In this document: positions 13,601-25,600 of the stretch, piece by piece | Layout of the letters: every line of letters begins with the position of its first letter | How positions within the stretch are numbered: position 1 is the first letter of the stretch | Assembly: GCA_028023455.1 (NCBI GenBank) | Contig: JAQFVV010000013.1 | Span: 13,402,258 to 13,466,257 of the forward strand | DNA from: Epiperipatus broadwayi | Lineage: Eukaryota; Onychophora; Udeonychophora; Euonychophora; Peripatidae | Length of the DNA stretch: 64,000 bases | Direction: 5' to 3' | Made by a program: the position numbers and the translations under genes | Notes under the pieces: model-generated | Told to the model about the DNA's origin: nothing | Seen by the model: the letters and a program-made list of their open reading frames with translations, nothing else | Databases searched by the model: none

Positions 13601-16600
13601 AATAGAAAGGAAACATATATGTTCAACCTTAATTATAACTATTAAAAATTTAAGACAAATGATGATTTAGAACTGAAAGAAGAATTACCAATAAAATGTT
13701 TATAGTCAAGATACTCTAAAACTTTAATTATATATTGTGCATACAATATTTACTGTGTTTACATCAGATCTTTAAATGTTTCTAAAATATAGAAGTAGGA
13801 TCGGGATATTTAGGAAAGGATATATTAGAGATTTATAGTTCACTGATTGAAATTGATTATGGAAAGGCTTGTAACACATAATCAAAAGGTACTATTGATA
13901 TAATAACTATAATTGATAAGTAAGATAGTTAAAATATTTAGTTATATATGTTATGAAAGTAAGCATCACAACTATCATGGAGATGAAGTTATTAAATTAC
14001 ATGATTATGTTCACGGAACGAATTAATATTTACAGAAAATTTCTTTAGTTGTTGTTTTATTTTTATTCTGTATGAAGACATATTGAGGATTCGAAAATGC
14101 CCATTATTGATTTCTCTTTGAGAGAGGTGTTTCGTGCTGGTCATATAATACAGACAGTTTTGTAGGGCACAGCCAAAGCAACTTACAAAAATGAAGGTAA
14201 GAGATCTAAGAAAAAGTAAATAAAAGTTTTAGCCAGACTTAGGTAATGATATATGTTGTGATGGAATATTTTAATGTTGTTGCAATTAGTTAGCATTATT
14301 GCTAATTATTATAAGTATTAGATGATAAGGCTATTCATGTAATCTCATAAATCATCAATATAACAATAGTACCATTTGTACTGGCTAGTAAAAATAAGCT
14401 AATCACTGATGGTAAGTAGGTGTTTGATGTATGCTAATTGTGAATTGAAACATTTATGTAATTGAGGTTTTTCTTGGAGAAGTTGGATAAACTACAGATG
14501 TGTGCTTGTGCTCTGAACCTTATGTAGGTTGATGGTGAAGCACCAGTCAAAAGATATCTTGGGGTCACTACAAAGTAACTGGTAGAAAGGAATTCCAATG
14601 AAATAATAATTAATGATGAATTGGAACTTAGAATAGGATGTTCTGTAGAGTTTTTTTGACATTCCAAACCAAGGGTTCCTAGTTAATGATCGTATGTTGC
14701 ACAATTTAGCTCACAGTATAGTTGCAATATTTTCAAGAAGTTAAAGTAAAATTTAATTAATTAAATTACTCATTATACTTTAGTACTGGAAAGTGAGTTT
14801 AAAACTGGTACCTTTTCCGCTCATATCTAGTTCATTATCAAGGTTGATTAGCATTTAGTCAACTTGCTTTATTTAATGTTAATAGGTGATGTCTATGCAA
14901 ATATTTTTTTCATTATCATGAAATAGCTCATTTGAGTGCACTAAAGTCATTGGAAGTACATTTTTTGTGTATAGTTTGAATAGAATTTGTAGAGATTTTC
15001 TTATGTATATTTTTGCTAGAAGTCATGATGTTTTAAAATAGGCTAATTTAAGTAAAACTCATAATTTTAGAAACTACAGATAAAAGAATATTTCATTTAT
15101 GTGGTTTAGAATTATATGGCTTGATAAATGCAAATAAGGCTAACTTGTATGTATTGATCACAAATAGTTGCTTGACAAAGTTATATTATTAGTGAGTTGA
15201 TAAGAATAAAGTTAATTTTTCTTTATGAATGTTATCAAAGGCTGCATAGCTGTATATCTAAGTGTTGAGGGATATTATAATAGGATATTTAGTCAGGATA
15301 AGAATATAGTAAAGTTTTGCATTGTGTATTTAACTTCCTAGTTTTTCAGGAGTAAAATAATAAATTCTGATTGGTCGATACAGAACATTTATTGTTTGAT
15401 TATTGTTGTTGCAATTTTAGGAGATAGCCTAGGTCTCTGAAGGACTTATTATGAGTATTTAATGTTATATACAGAGCTCACAAAATAAGTTCTTAACAAG
15501 CTTTGAGAATATCTTCAACCCAGACTGGTTTCTGCTTCTGGCATCGTCAGTGAGGTGCCAGGATATTCAAGTATTAGATTAAAAATACTAGAACAATCCC
15601 AGCACTTTATCTAATCTATAACTATTGAGTAGAAAATCTGAAATTGTCAGACATCCATATGTCTTTCAATCCAGCTATCTAACTCAAATAGCCATATGGG
15701 ACTGAACTAAGTCAGATACACCATATATTAATAGCTTTTGCAATATAAAATCGCCAAAGCCTTAATAGCAAGAATATGGCTATTTGAGTTAGATAGCTGG
15801 ATTGAAAGACATATGGATGTCTGACAATTTCAGATTTTCTACTCAATAGTTATACATTAGATAAAGTGCTGGGCTTGTCCTAGTATTTTTAATCTAATGC
15901 TTGAATATCCTGGCACCTCACTGACAATGCCAGAAGCAGAAACCAGTCTGGGATTAAGGATATTCTCAAAGCTTGTTAAGAGCTTATTTTGCGAGCTCTA
16001 TATATAACATTTATAAACACAAGCTTTATTAAATTAAGTCAAGTGACATCTGACTTGATTTTTTATCATTTTTGCTATTAAGGCTTTGGCGATTTTATAT
16101 TGCTAGAGCTATTAGTATATGGTGCATTTGAATTTATTTCAGTCCCATAAGGCTATTTGAGTTAGATAGCTGGATTGAAAGACATAAGGATGTCTGACAA
16201 TTTCAGATTTTCTACTCAATAGTTATACATTAGATAAAGTGCTGGGCTTGTCATAGTATTTTTAATCTAATGCCTCACTAACGATGCCAGAAGCAGAAAC
16301 GGGTCTGGGGTTGAGGATATTCTCATATTTTGTTAAGAGCTTATTTTGCAGCTATATTTATAACATTTGTAAATACAAACTTTATTAAATTAAGTCATGT
16401 GACATCTGACTTGATTTTTTTAATCATTTTATGAGTATTTAAGTGTTTACATGTAAACTTAAAAGATTTTCTCAGACATGAAAAGTTATTTTGCATTCTT
16501 ATTTTAGTAAGATATTTTTTTGTATGTGTTATTATAATTATTATCAGTATTATTAGTTATCATGAATATTAAGTGGGCAAATATCTTTTATTATATTATT

Positions 16601-19600
16601 TAATTCAACTGAACATAGTTGTAAACAGATTTAGGAATTAAAATATTAGATAACGGTTCAATCTGTCCACTAGTTATGGTTTCTTAAAAAAAATAAACAA
16701 CTTATTTAGTATTGCAAATAAGAAAAACATGGAATGGCAAATTTTTTGATTGCTATGTAATTTTATTTTAAAGAGAATCTAAGCACAAATAGAGGTATAG
16801 ATTATTAGGATGGAGAGATAATAAAAGAAGGTTGTTGAAAATTACGATTCTGATGTAAATAAATTCTTGTGTAATGAAGATAAAATTTTTTTTTTTGTAG
16901 TAGGAGGTTATTTACCATATTAGTACATCCTGATCAGATATTATATTATCAAAAAAAAAAAAAAATTTGAATTTTAGATTATTGTTTTATGTGATTATTA
17001 ATTATTAGGATTGTCAATTGATATATTCTTTAATTTTATTATATAAAGGCACCTATGTGTTTCTTTTTTAAAAGTCATGGATAAGTTTAAAATCTCACTA
17101 TATAGTTGTTTCATTTTAAAAAACATTTTGAAGTCAAAGTAACCATTTTGACTTGTTTTAATTTATTGTATTGTTTAAGAATAAGTTGCAGTTTATTTTA
17201 TCCCATTTTAAAGACAAAACAATATACAGTAAACTTAGCATGTTGTTTTTTTAAAAAAAGATTCATTAAAACATTTCAATTTTAAAAACATTTTACCAAA
17301 ATAACATTGCTTGTTTTTATATATATATATTTCAGTAGAAGATTTTAATAAATAGATAATAGGTTACATCCTTACATGTATGAGTATATATATGCACATA
17401 GTTGATATTTTACAAAACAAATAAGCTAGAGCATGTTAAATAGTAACAGTGATGGATATTGCATCATTCAAACAAATTATATAGAATTCCATATTGTCAA
17501 ACTGGAGCTCTTTACTTTATTCTTTTTTGGATAGGGTTCTGTTTACATATACATACTTTCTTACTTTTGATAAACATTTTATTTATTACAAAACTGTGAT
17601 GTATGTATTTATAAAGTTGTTTACTGAAAAATTGTAAAACATGAAGTGTTAAAAGGAAAGTTGGCATCTACTCTTGAGACAACAGAATACATCTGCCATC
17701 ACATTCTAAAAGTTTTTCTTTATTTTCATTTCAGATTTCCAAAATGATTATTTAAAGCCAAAGTAAAATGCATATGCATGTACCTGGAATAATGCCCATG
17801 AATAAAATCAATAATGTTGTCAAAAATATTAAGTATAATACCAATGTTTAAGCTGTAAGGATTATTTACTAAGAAATGTTAAAATCTTGATTTTCTACAT
17901 TCTTGTTTTTACATTTTGAATACCACCTATCTTATTTTATACATATTGATAAAAGTCTTTATTGAACTTATATTATGTACACAAATATATGTATTACAAT
18001 GCCTATAAATCATACAATACCCTGATGGATATAATGATAATTACTTTTAAAAGAAAACTATGATTACAGAAATCAGATGAATCTCCTATAGAAATTAACA
18101 TCTATTGATATTGAATGCTTCATGTGCATATACATTAATGGGATTTAAATTACAGAATAATGTATTGTGCAATAATCACTTAAATAGATTAACATGCCTA
18201 AAATGCTCTTCTGATAAAATCACATTTGATAACCTAATAGAATAATTTTCAAACAGTACTTTTGTATTATTGCTTCCCACAGCTACTAGATATTTAATGA
18301 ATTATATATGGATTTCATTATAAAATCAAAGTGCAATAGGACTTTAGATATCAAATATTTCACCATTATTGCAGATTATTTAGTTTCATTTTAAGTCTAT
18401 TATATATGTACTTGAAGGGTTACTTAATATGTGTTTGTTTGTTAAAGAATAAATGATTAAACATATACATAATCAGGGGAAAGCCATAATAACTAGTTAG
18501 AAATTATAAATAATTAATTAAATTTCATCTGAATAACTTGTTTAGATTTCTTAAAAAGTTAATAGTAACAAATCATAAGTTAAGGATGCTTTGCAAATTT
18601 TATACTTCTTTAATAAAATTAATGTCAGTGCATATTTTCCTCTGATTTTGAATTACATATGTTGTTCAGTGTCATTCATAGGTATAAACATGTATGTGAT
18701 TAAATTTTATTTTATAATATGTGTTTAATTTTACTTGTTCATTATCATTATTTAGTGTAAATAAAATTGTCAGCAATATTTTATTAAATTAGAAGTCCTG
18801 AATTCCATTTACTTCAAATCCTTTAAGAACAATAACCATAATTTGTTTTTAAAGAGATATAGATAAATGAACTTTAATTAGCATATAGTTTAAACATTGT
18901 TCACATTCATATTATTTAATACCTTTTAATTTATAGTATATTCACAAAAGCTAGCATTCCTTATTATTTCATTCTATTTTAAGTTATACTGATATAAATT
19001 AGGGATTTAAACCAGGGCATATACATAATTCTTTATTTAATTCATTTCAATTTTTTTTTTACTTTATGAATTTTGAATGTCATTAGTTTTAGTAGAGTCT
19101 CTGTCTCTTGGGTATTATACACTGTTAATTTTTGTTACTTTAATTTTAAGACTGATCAAAGTGTTTTTCTCTCATTTCATTTAATTTTATTTATATGATA
19201 TATTAATGCCTTAATTTGAGTACCTAATGGCGTATTTCCCACTAGTTCCATTTATACTACTACAGTATAAATATTTTATCAAGTAGAAAGTCTTTTTTAA
19301 ACTAAGGCTACATTATTTGAAGAATGAAATTAAAAATATAAAATGTTGAATTTTGAAATTAAAAGATTTTTATCTTTTTCATATTTCATCAGTTTTCTCA
19401 TCTAAGCCATGCATCTTAATACTTCATTAAAGTTTGTGATATATTGTTAAATTTCTGTTAATTTTAACAACCTCATTGTTAAACAATGTCTCTTAAATAT
19501 ATAGCACAGCAAATATGTAATAACATTTTTGAAAATTAGTGTTTCTTATAGTATACCCATATGAAGATTGTTATTTAAAAATATATATTTTTAGCAATAT

Positions 19601-22600
19601 ATATTTAACTGATACACTGCCAAAGCAGCCATATTGAATATTTAAAAAATTATGTTAAACCACAAATTTTATCATAACTTAAAGTTTGTACTATTCAAAA
19701 TTGACATAATATATATTATTTGAAACATAAAACACCAAAGAATGTGATTAAGCTGAAAAAAATAGTCATTGATATTCAAAGTAATAAAAAAAAGAATAAA
19801 AGTTAATATTTCTAATAATTATTTTCATATTATTTCATAAATTCAAAACTATCGTGCATAAATTTTACAATTATAATTTTGTTAGTAGGTTAGTTGCATG
19901 CATCATCACTTACATAAGATAATCCATCACTTGAATACTTCTTAGAATAATGATATTAGTATCTTTCACTTTTCCTAATAGCCCTTCAAAATGTTTTTTC
20001 ATATAGGGATTTGCAATGAATATGTCATCCCTAATAATAAGTAGTTAATATTGATCAGTAATTAGAATAATTTGAATATTATAATAAAGAACTTTTGTAG
20101 TTTGTAATTTATTAAAAATTACTACTAAAATAGTTATACAAAATAAAATAATAAAATAAAATAGTCGATGAAATACTAAATTCATTATAGAGTTAAGCTT
20201 GAGGTACATAAATTAGTAGTTTAGAGTCAGTGCAATGTAGTATTATTTATCCTATCTTTATAGGCTTTGAGGACTCATATTGTCATGCTACTATGATCAT
20301 AAATTTAGTAATAGCTTTATCAATTGCCACCTCTCTTTGCATTTGATATGCAGCTTTGAAATTTACATTGCAGTAGTCTATAATCGGCCTAAGTTTATAT
20401 ACAGCAAAATCTTTACTTTTAGCATTTGCGTATTTTTATTATTATTAAAATGCAGACAAGACATAGAAAAAATCTATATCGGGTCATAATATTTGCAAAA
20501 TATGTTTGTCTTTCTCTCATATCAGAACTCTATAGATATATCTAATTCATATACTGGACATCTGGAGCTAAGCCCAATCATGCCAAAAAATGCAGATAAT
20601 TCATGATATAAATTTATACCACCACTAGCTATTTTTTTGATCAGTATATATGTTAGTATCAATAATAATTTTTTCGTATATTTTTTTATCAAATATAAAT
20701 TGAAATAATATTTAAAAAATATATAAAATTAAATACTTACCATCTGCTCCCAATAACATTCATTCAACTAAGCAGATCGGTTAAATCTTGTATTTTTTCT
20801 GATGTAAATTTCAGGGCAACTCCAATTCCATTAAAAATGAAAAAACTGAAAGACAAAAAAATTCAATTTACTTGGTTACAAAAATTATTTTTATCGTAGA
20901 AAAATGAAACTTACTTTTTCTGAAACTAGAAAGAAAGATGGAAACAAAAATGTAAAAAGCACATATGTAGACTGTATAGATTTTCGGCAGATTTAATCTG
21001 AAACCGGATGTTGATAATTTGAAAATTTAAGACTGCATTCAGCGAGGGTGACTACGAACAGGTTTTAATAGTCATTGATCATTTACAATGTTGTTAATAT
21101 TAATAAAATTTATATCTGCATTGTAATCTGAATCTATGAGTTAATTGAATCAAATACTACCAGTGAAACATTTTACCTCTATCAAATATCAATGACTAGT
21201 CTGCTACTCTTATAATATCTAAAGAACCAGAGATGGATTCATTTTTCATCTGGTTAATAGGTTGATATCAGAATGTGTTATTTGCAAATTTATTAAAATG
21301 GCTCTACAAAATATAATTTATTTCTTCAAAAATATTATATTTTCACAACTGAGGTGTTAAAAGAATGTCAAGCAATATTGCCTAATCATTTCATCTGCCT
21401 TTGAATAGACAACTTAACAATCTTAACATGCAGGACTTTCATTTTTGTGTTATTCTGAATAAAGATGAGCAGTAATGAAAATTATCTTTAATTTCAGTTA
21501 TTAGTCTATTATTTATCAATGTAGCTTAAATACTGCCATAAAAAAATCTACTTAGTTGGACATTCGGTGTTGAAAATGATTTTATGTGAATCATATGCCA
21601 CATGAAAACAAAATATTATAAAAAATTTTTTAGACTGAATATTATACAATGTTGATGAAAAAGCAGAACCATAATAACTAAAGCAAAAGAAAAATTGGAA
21701 AATCAGAGAATAAATGTAAATAAATGCTTTTAAAAATGAGAATATTTGCTGTAGTCTTTTTTCAAAAAATAGTTATTGAATGTCTTGGCAAAGAATATTG
21801 AGATTAAAAATACTTAATTGGCATCACATTTCTACTTTATATTCTTTATCCTTCTTATTTTTCATCCATTGTATTTTCAGTTTGGAATTTTAAATGTTTT
21901 TGTTATCATTTTCTCAGTTCACAATTTGTTGCATTTTTTTTTTTTTTGCCAAAGTCATTATTTTACAATTATCTGACTATTACTTCCATAATATTATTTT
22001 TAGGAGGAGATGGGGATGCTCGGGGAGAAGAGCCTTTTAGTGACTGGTCTGATGAAGAGGATGACATTCTCAATAGAGACGAAGAAAATAATGTGAGTTT
22101 ATAGAAAAGTAATAATTATTTTTTAATTTGTACCAATAAAATGTATAAATGAAATATAAACTTGCAAAAAGCCTTCACTACATTCCATTCATAATATTTA
22201 TTGCTAATATATTATCATTATTATTTTTTATGCCATGTAGATTGCTTTAGCAACAGAACGAGAAGAAATTGATAAGCATTCTATTAAAAGTGATGAAAGT
22301 TGGCCTCGTCATCGAGATGTTCCAGAGTTGCATGAGCGTGGAGCTTCACGTTCCAGTGATGGCTCTTTATCCCATAGTAGTTCATTTCCTAATAGCAAGA
22401 TTTCGCGTGCAAAAGGAAAAGAACAACTCATTTCTTCAGAAGGACGCTTTGGATATGATAGATCTCGTTCTACCAGTAGACATGCCAGCGAGGAGAGACA
22501 GTCTCGTGGGAATCAGAATAGGTTAGTTTTACCTTTGAATATATTTTAATTTACTTAGTATTCATACAGAAGTGTTTTATTTACTTGAATCATTATTTTC

Positions 22601-25600
22601 TACTTTAGTTTTTTTTTTTTTTAATTCTTAAAAGTTTTATTCAGTTTTTCAAATATCCAAAAACAATAATCTACTTCTATCAGTTCATTGACTAATTACA
22701 TCATAAATACACCTGCCTCTCAATTTATGCGATAGATAGGTTCCACAGAAAACCCGCATTAAAAAAATCGCATCAAAAATAGATTTAACTTACCTTGAAA
22801 AATGAGAGATAGGTTCTGTAATTTTCAGAAATGGCATAAAAGCAAAGCAACAAGGAATAATTACTTTAAAATTCGCATTAAAAAAAAAAAAGTATGACTA
22901 ATAAAAAACATCAAATATTTGAAAAAAATTGATACAAGACAACCTTTTTTTACTTTTTTTTTTTATTAACTACAGTATTTAATTTTACATTTTTTCATAT
23001 GTATTTTAATCACTATCGCTATTGACCATATGCAGTTCGTTTGTAAACTGGTAAGAAATCAGATTTGTCACAAGTGGAAGTACAACTAGCGCCACTTTCA
23101 GTCTTATGCTGTGTTAATGGTTTTCTGTTGACAATGTAATTGGTGATTAAACTTTGAGACAATGATTTTACTAATTGTTTATAAAGCTCGCGATATCCAG
23201 ACATATAACTATTTAGCTCTTGTAATTTAAGAGGTTGTTCATTGCAAGAAACTCAGATTTCAGCATTTTCTGACACTTGTCTTTGTCTCACACATAAACC
23301 TAAAATCTATGATTAACTGATTTTTACTACTGAAATAAATTTTAAATGTTCACATTTTGTTTCTATATTAAAAAAATGAGATCGCAATCAAAACAAAAAG
23401 ATTCTGCATTATCATTAGAAAGATTATTTTCAGTTTACAAAATCAATAAAATCTTCATTTATTTATTTTAAAAATCTAAGATTATTTATTTCTGTTATAT
23501 GTAACAAAATACATTTTAAAAGTTTAAAATTTTTGAATATTTATTGCAATATTTTTATACATAAGTATAAATCTATTATTATTATTTACTCATTAGTATA
23601 AGTAGGTTATTTACATAGAAGCTAAGATTCTAAATACAGCTTCAGGCCATATTCACGTTAGCTGCTAATATAACTTTATATTTTTGAAGAAAAAAAAAAG
23701 TATTTCAAGTCAAAATAAGTTATTAATTTAAATTTCTTGATATCTAATAAATATAGTAAAATATGAAAGATATTAAGAAGAAACATAAATCGCATAACTT
23801 CAAAGTTGCATTAAAATAATCCGCATAAAACGAGACCCAGGTGTAATTGACTTTTATATTTTTGGACTTGTACTTTGTGCATTCCAGATTAAAATATCAA
23901 GTTATTTAATCTTAAGTATTTGTTTTCCAGTCTGAACAGTATTAATCATATACAATTCATTATCATTGTGAATCATTATCACGCCATTATAAAATGAAAG
24001 TTTCTTCCAAATTAGACATTTTCTGATTCATAGCTTCATCTATCTATTCTCATTCTATGTTTCATCTATTCAGTTGAATTATGGTCTCTATGTTTCTCAT
24101 AATCTTTCAGGATCCATTTCTATTGTTATATTTTTTCTAATGGATATGTTCAATTAAGTAGACATAAATGTTTTTCTATTTTCTAAATCAAAAATTGTTT
24201 TGTGTAAGATGCAATTTTTTTACTCCTGAAAACATCACAAAAAATTTGACAAGTCTTACAGTCAAAAGTTATGTTTAGATCTTATAACTCTGTTTAAAAT
24301 ATTAAAAACAATATAATCAAATATAAATTGTTATTTGCTTAAAGGCTGTTTGAAGTAGTTAAGCAATAAAAAATTAATATTATGTTGTCTGCTTATATTG
24401 TTACTTTCTGGTGGTATTGCAAATATTTTGTTGCAATTTTTAGTTTTCTTGAATTAAGTTTTACATTCTATCTGTAATCATTGTAACAATTGTTAATTTT
24501 TAAGGTAATTCAGAATATTATAACTTGAAATTATTATTATTGTTAACTATTGTTATATCCTATAATTACTACTATTGTTGTATTAATTACACAATATGTA
24601 TGTTATTTTATTTGAAATCTTTTTTTTTAAAAACAAACAAACATTGAAAACTGCGATTGTTTGTACAACTGTTTGGAAAAATTAACATATTTATACATCA
24701 TTATTTATAAATGATGTCAAATCAGAATTGTTCAAAAATTGTGATATTATCTGTGATTGTATTTGAGTGTCAAAGTTAGATATTGAAAAATTGTACTGTT
24801 GGTATTAATTTGAGATTATCATGTACTGCCAATGGACTCATATTTAGGGTTAACACTTGAAAGACAAGAACTGTAATTAAAATATGTTATGAAATAGAAA
24901 GTGCATTAAGATAGATGAATTCACAGAAATAATGCAATCTTATAAGTTGCATTCATTCTGGAAAATATTTATATAATCACTAGAAATTGATAGTATCAAA
25001 TAATAATAATTTTCATATGATTTTAAATATAACATTAAGCTTGCTCAAAATATTAAACAAATTTATTTTGTATTTTTACTTTTAATTAAACTGTTATCTA
25101 CCATTTATGTTGTAAAGAATTGTCTATTAATAAATGACTGAAATTTAAAAGTTTCTGAATCTCACTCAGGCCAAGTGAATAGAATCATTGCACTCTGTCT
25201 ACAGTTTTAGCATGAAATATTGTTTTGAATTCTCAAGCAACTTACTGTATAATAAAAAATAATAAATTTTATTTATGGACACATTAATTTATTTAACATA
25301 AGTATACACAACATTATAAAAAATTGAAAAATTTCAATTAAGAAATAGATTCTGTAGTAGGTTTATTTAAATACCTTAATTCTGCCATTGATTGTTGAAC
25401 ATACGTGATTCATGGTTTGAGTGTATTTTTAAACACATAAGTCAAATATTTTTAAATTGCCCTTTTGAATCAGATTAGCATACCAATCATAATTATTTCT
25501 TAAATCTGTTGATAAGACTCCAGTAATGTTTAGGAAGGTTAAATCCAGCTAATTTTATTGCTGAATCTAGAAAAAAGATTTGTTTTTTGGTCGAAAAATT

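Larger units (their letters stand above)
15462..16428 (+). mobile_element. Retrozyme-like element: three repeat copies carrying hammerhead motifs
   Basis: The 967-bp insertion lies between 14-bp direct repeats. It holds copy A inverted (15462-15764), then B and C in tandem on the + strand (about 15765-16428). All share landmarks: GCTATTAAGGCTTTGGCGAT, GAGTTAGATAGCTGGATTG, GTCTGACAATTTCAGATTTT, a hammerhead motif, AAGCTTGTTAAGA and TAAATTAAGTCA-GTGACATC. Predicted cleavage sites in B and C are 357 nt apart, which would be the monomer length. No protein is encoded. Tandem hammerhead-bearing monomers inserted with a long target duplication are the hallmark of retrozymes. Copy A facing B gives a large head-to-head palindrome. 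Confidence 0.75.
1968..22003 (+). other. Intron 2 of ZC3H13-like gene (20.0 kb)
   Basis: GT at 1968, AG at 22002-22003. Besides the repeats listed separately it contains only AT-rich sequence with no recognisable exon or RNA gene. The stretches 2000-4080, 4700-8220, 12900-15440 and 19270-22000 hold nothing I can name. A slightly GC-richer patch at 5895-7010 starts TGTAATGGGC and could be LTR-like, but no matching end was found. At 11379-11393 a run of about 12 G interrupts the duplication. Confidence 0.8.

Noticed and set aside
22050-22075. CTGATGA in exon c resembling a hammerhead core
   Set aside because: It encodes the acidic patch (SDEEDD) and lacks GAAA, stem II and the NUH triplet.
22269-22526. 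Alternative plus-strand frame over exon d
   Set aside because: It does not join in phase with neighbouring exons; the frame starting IALATEREE does.
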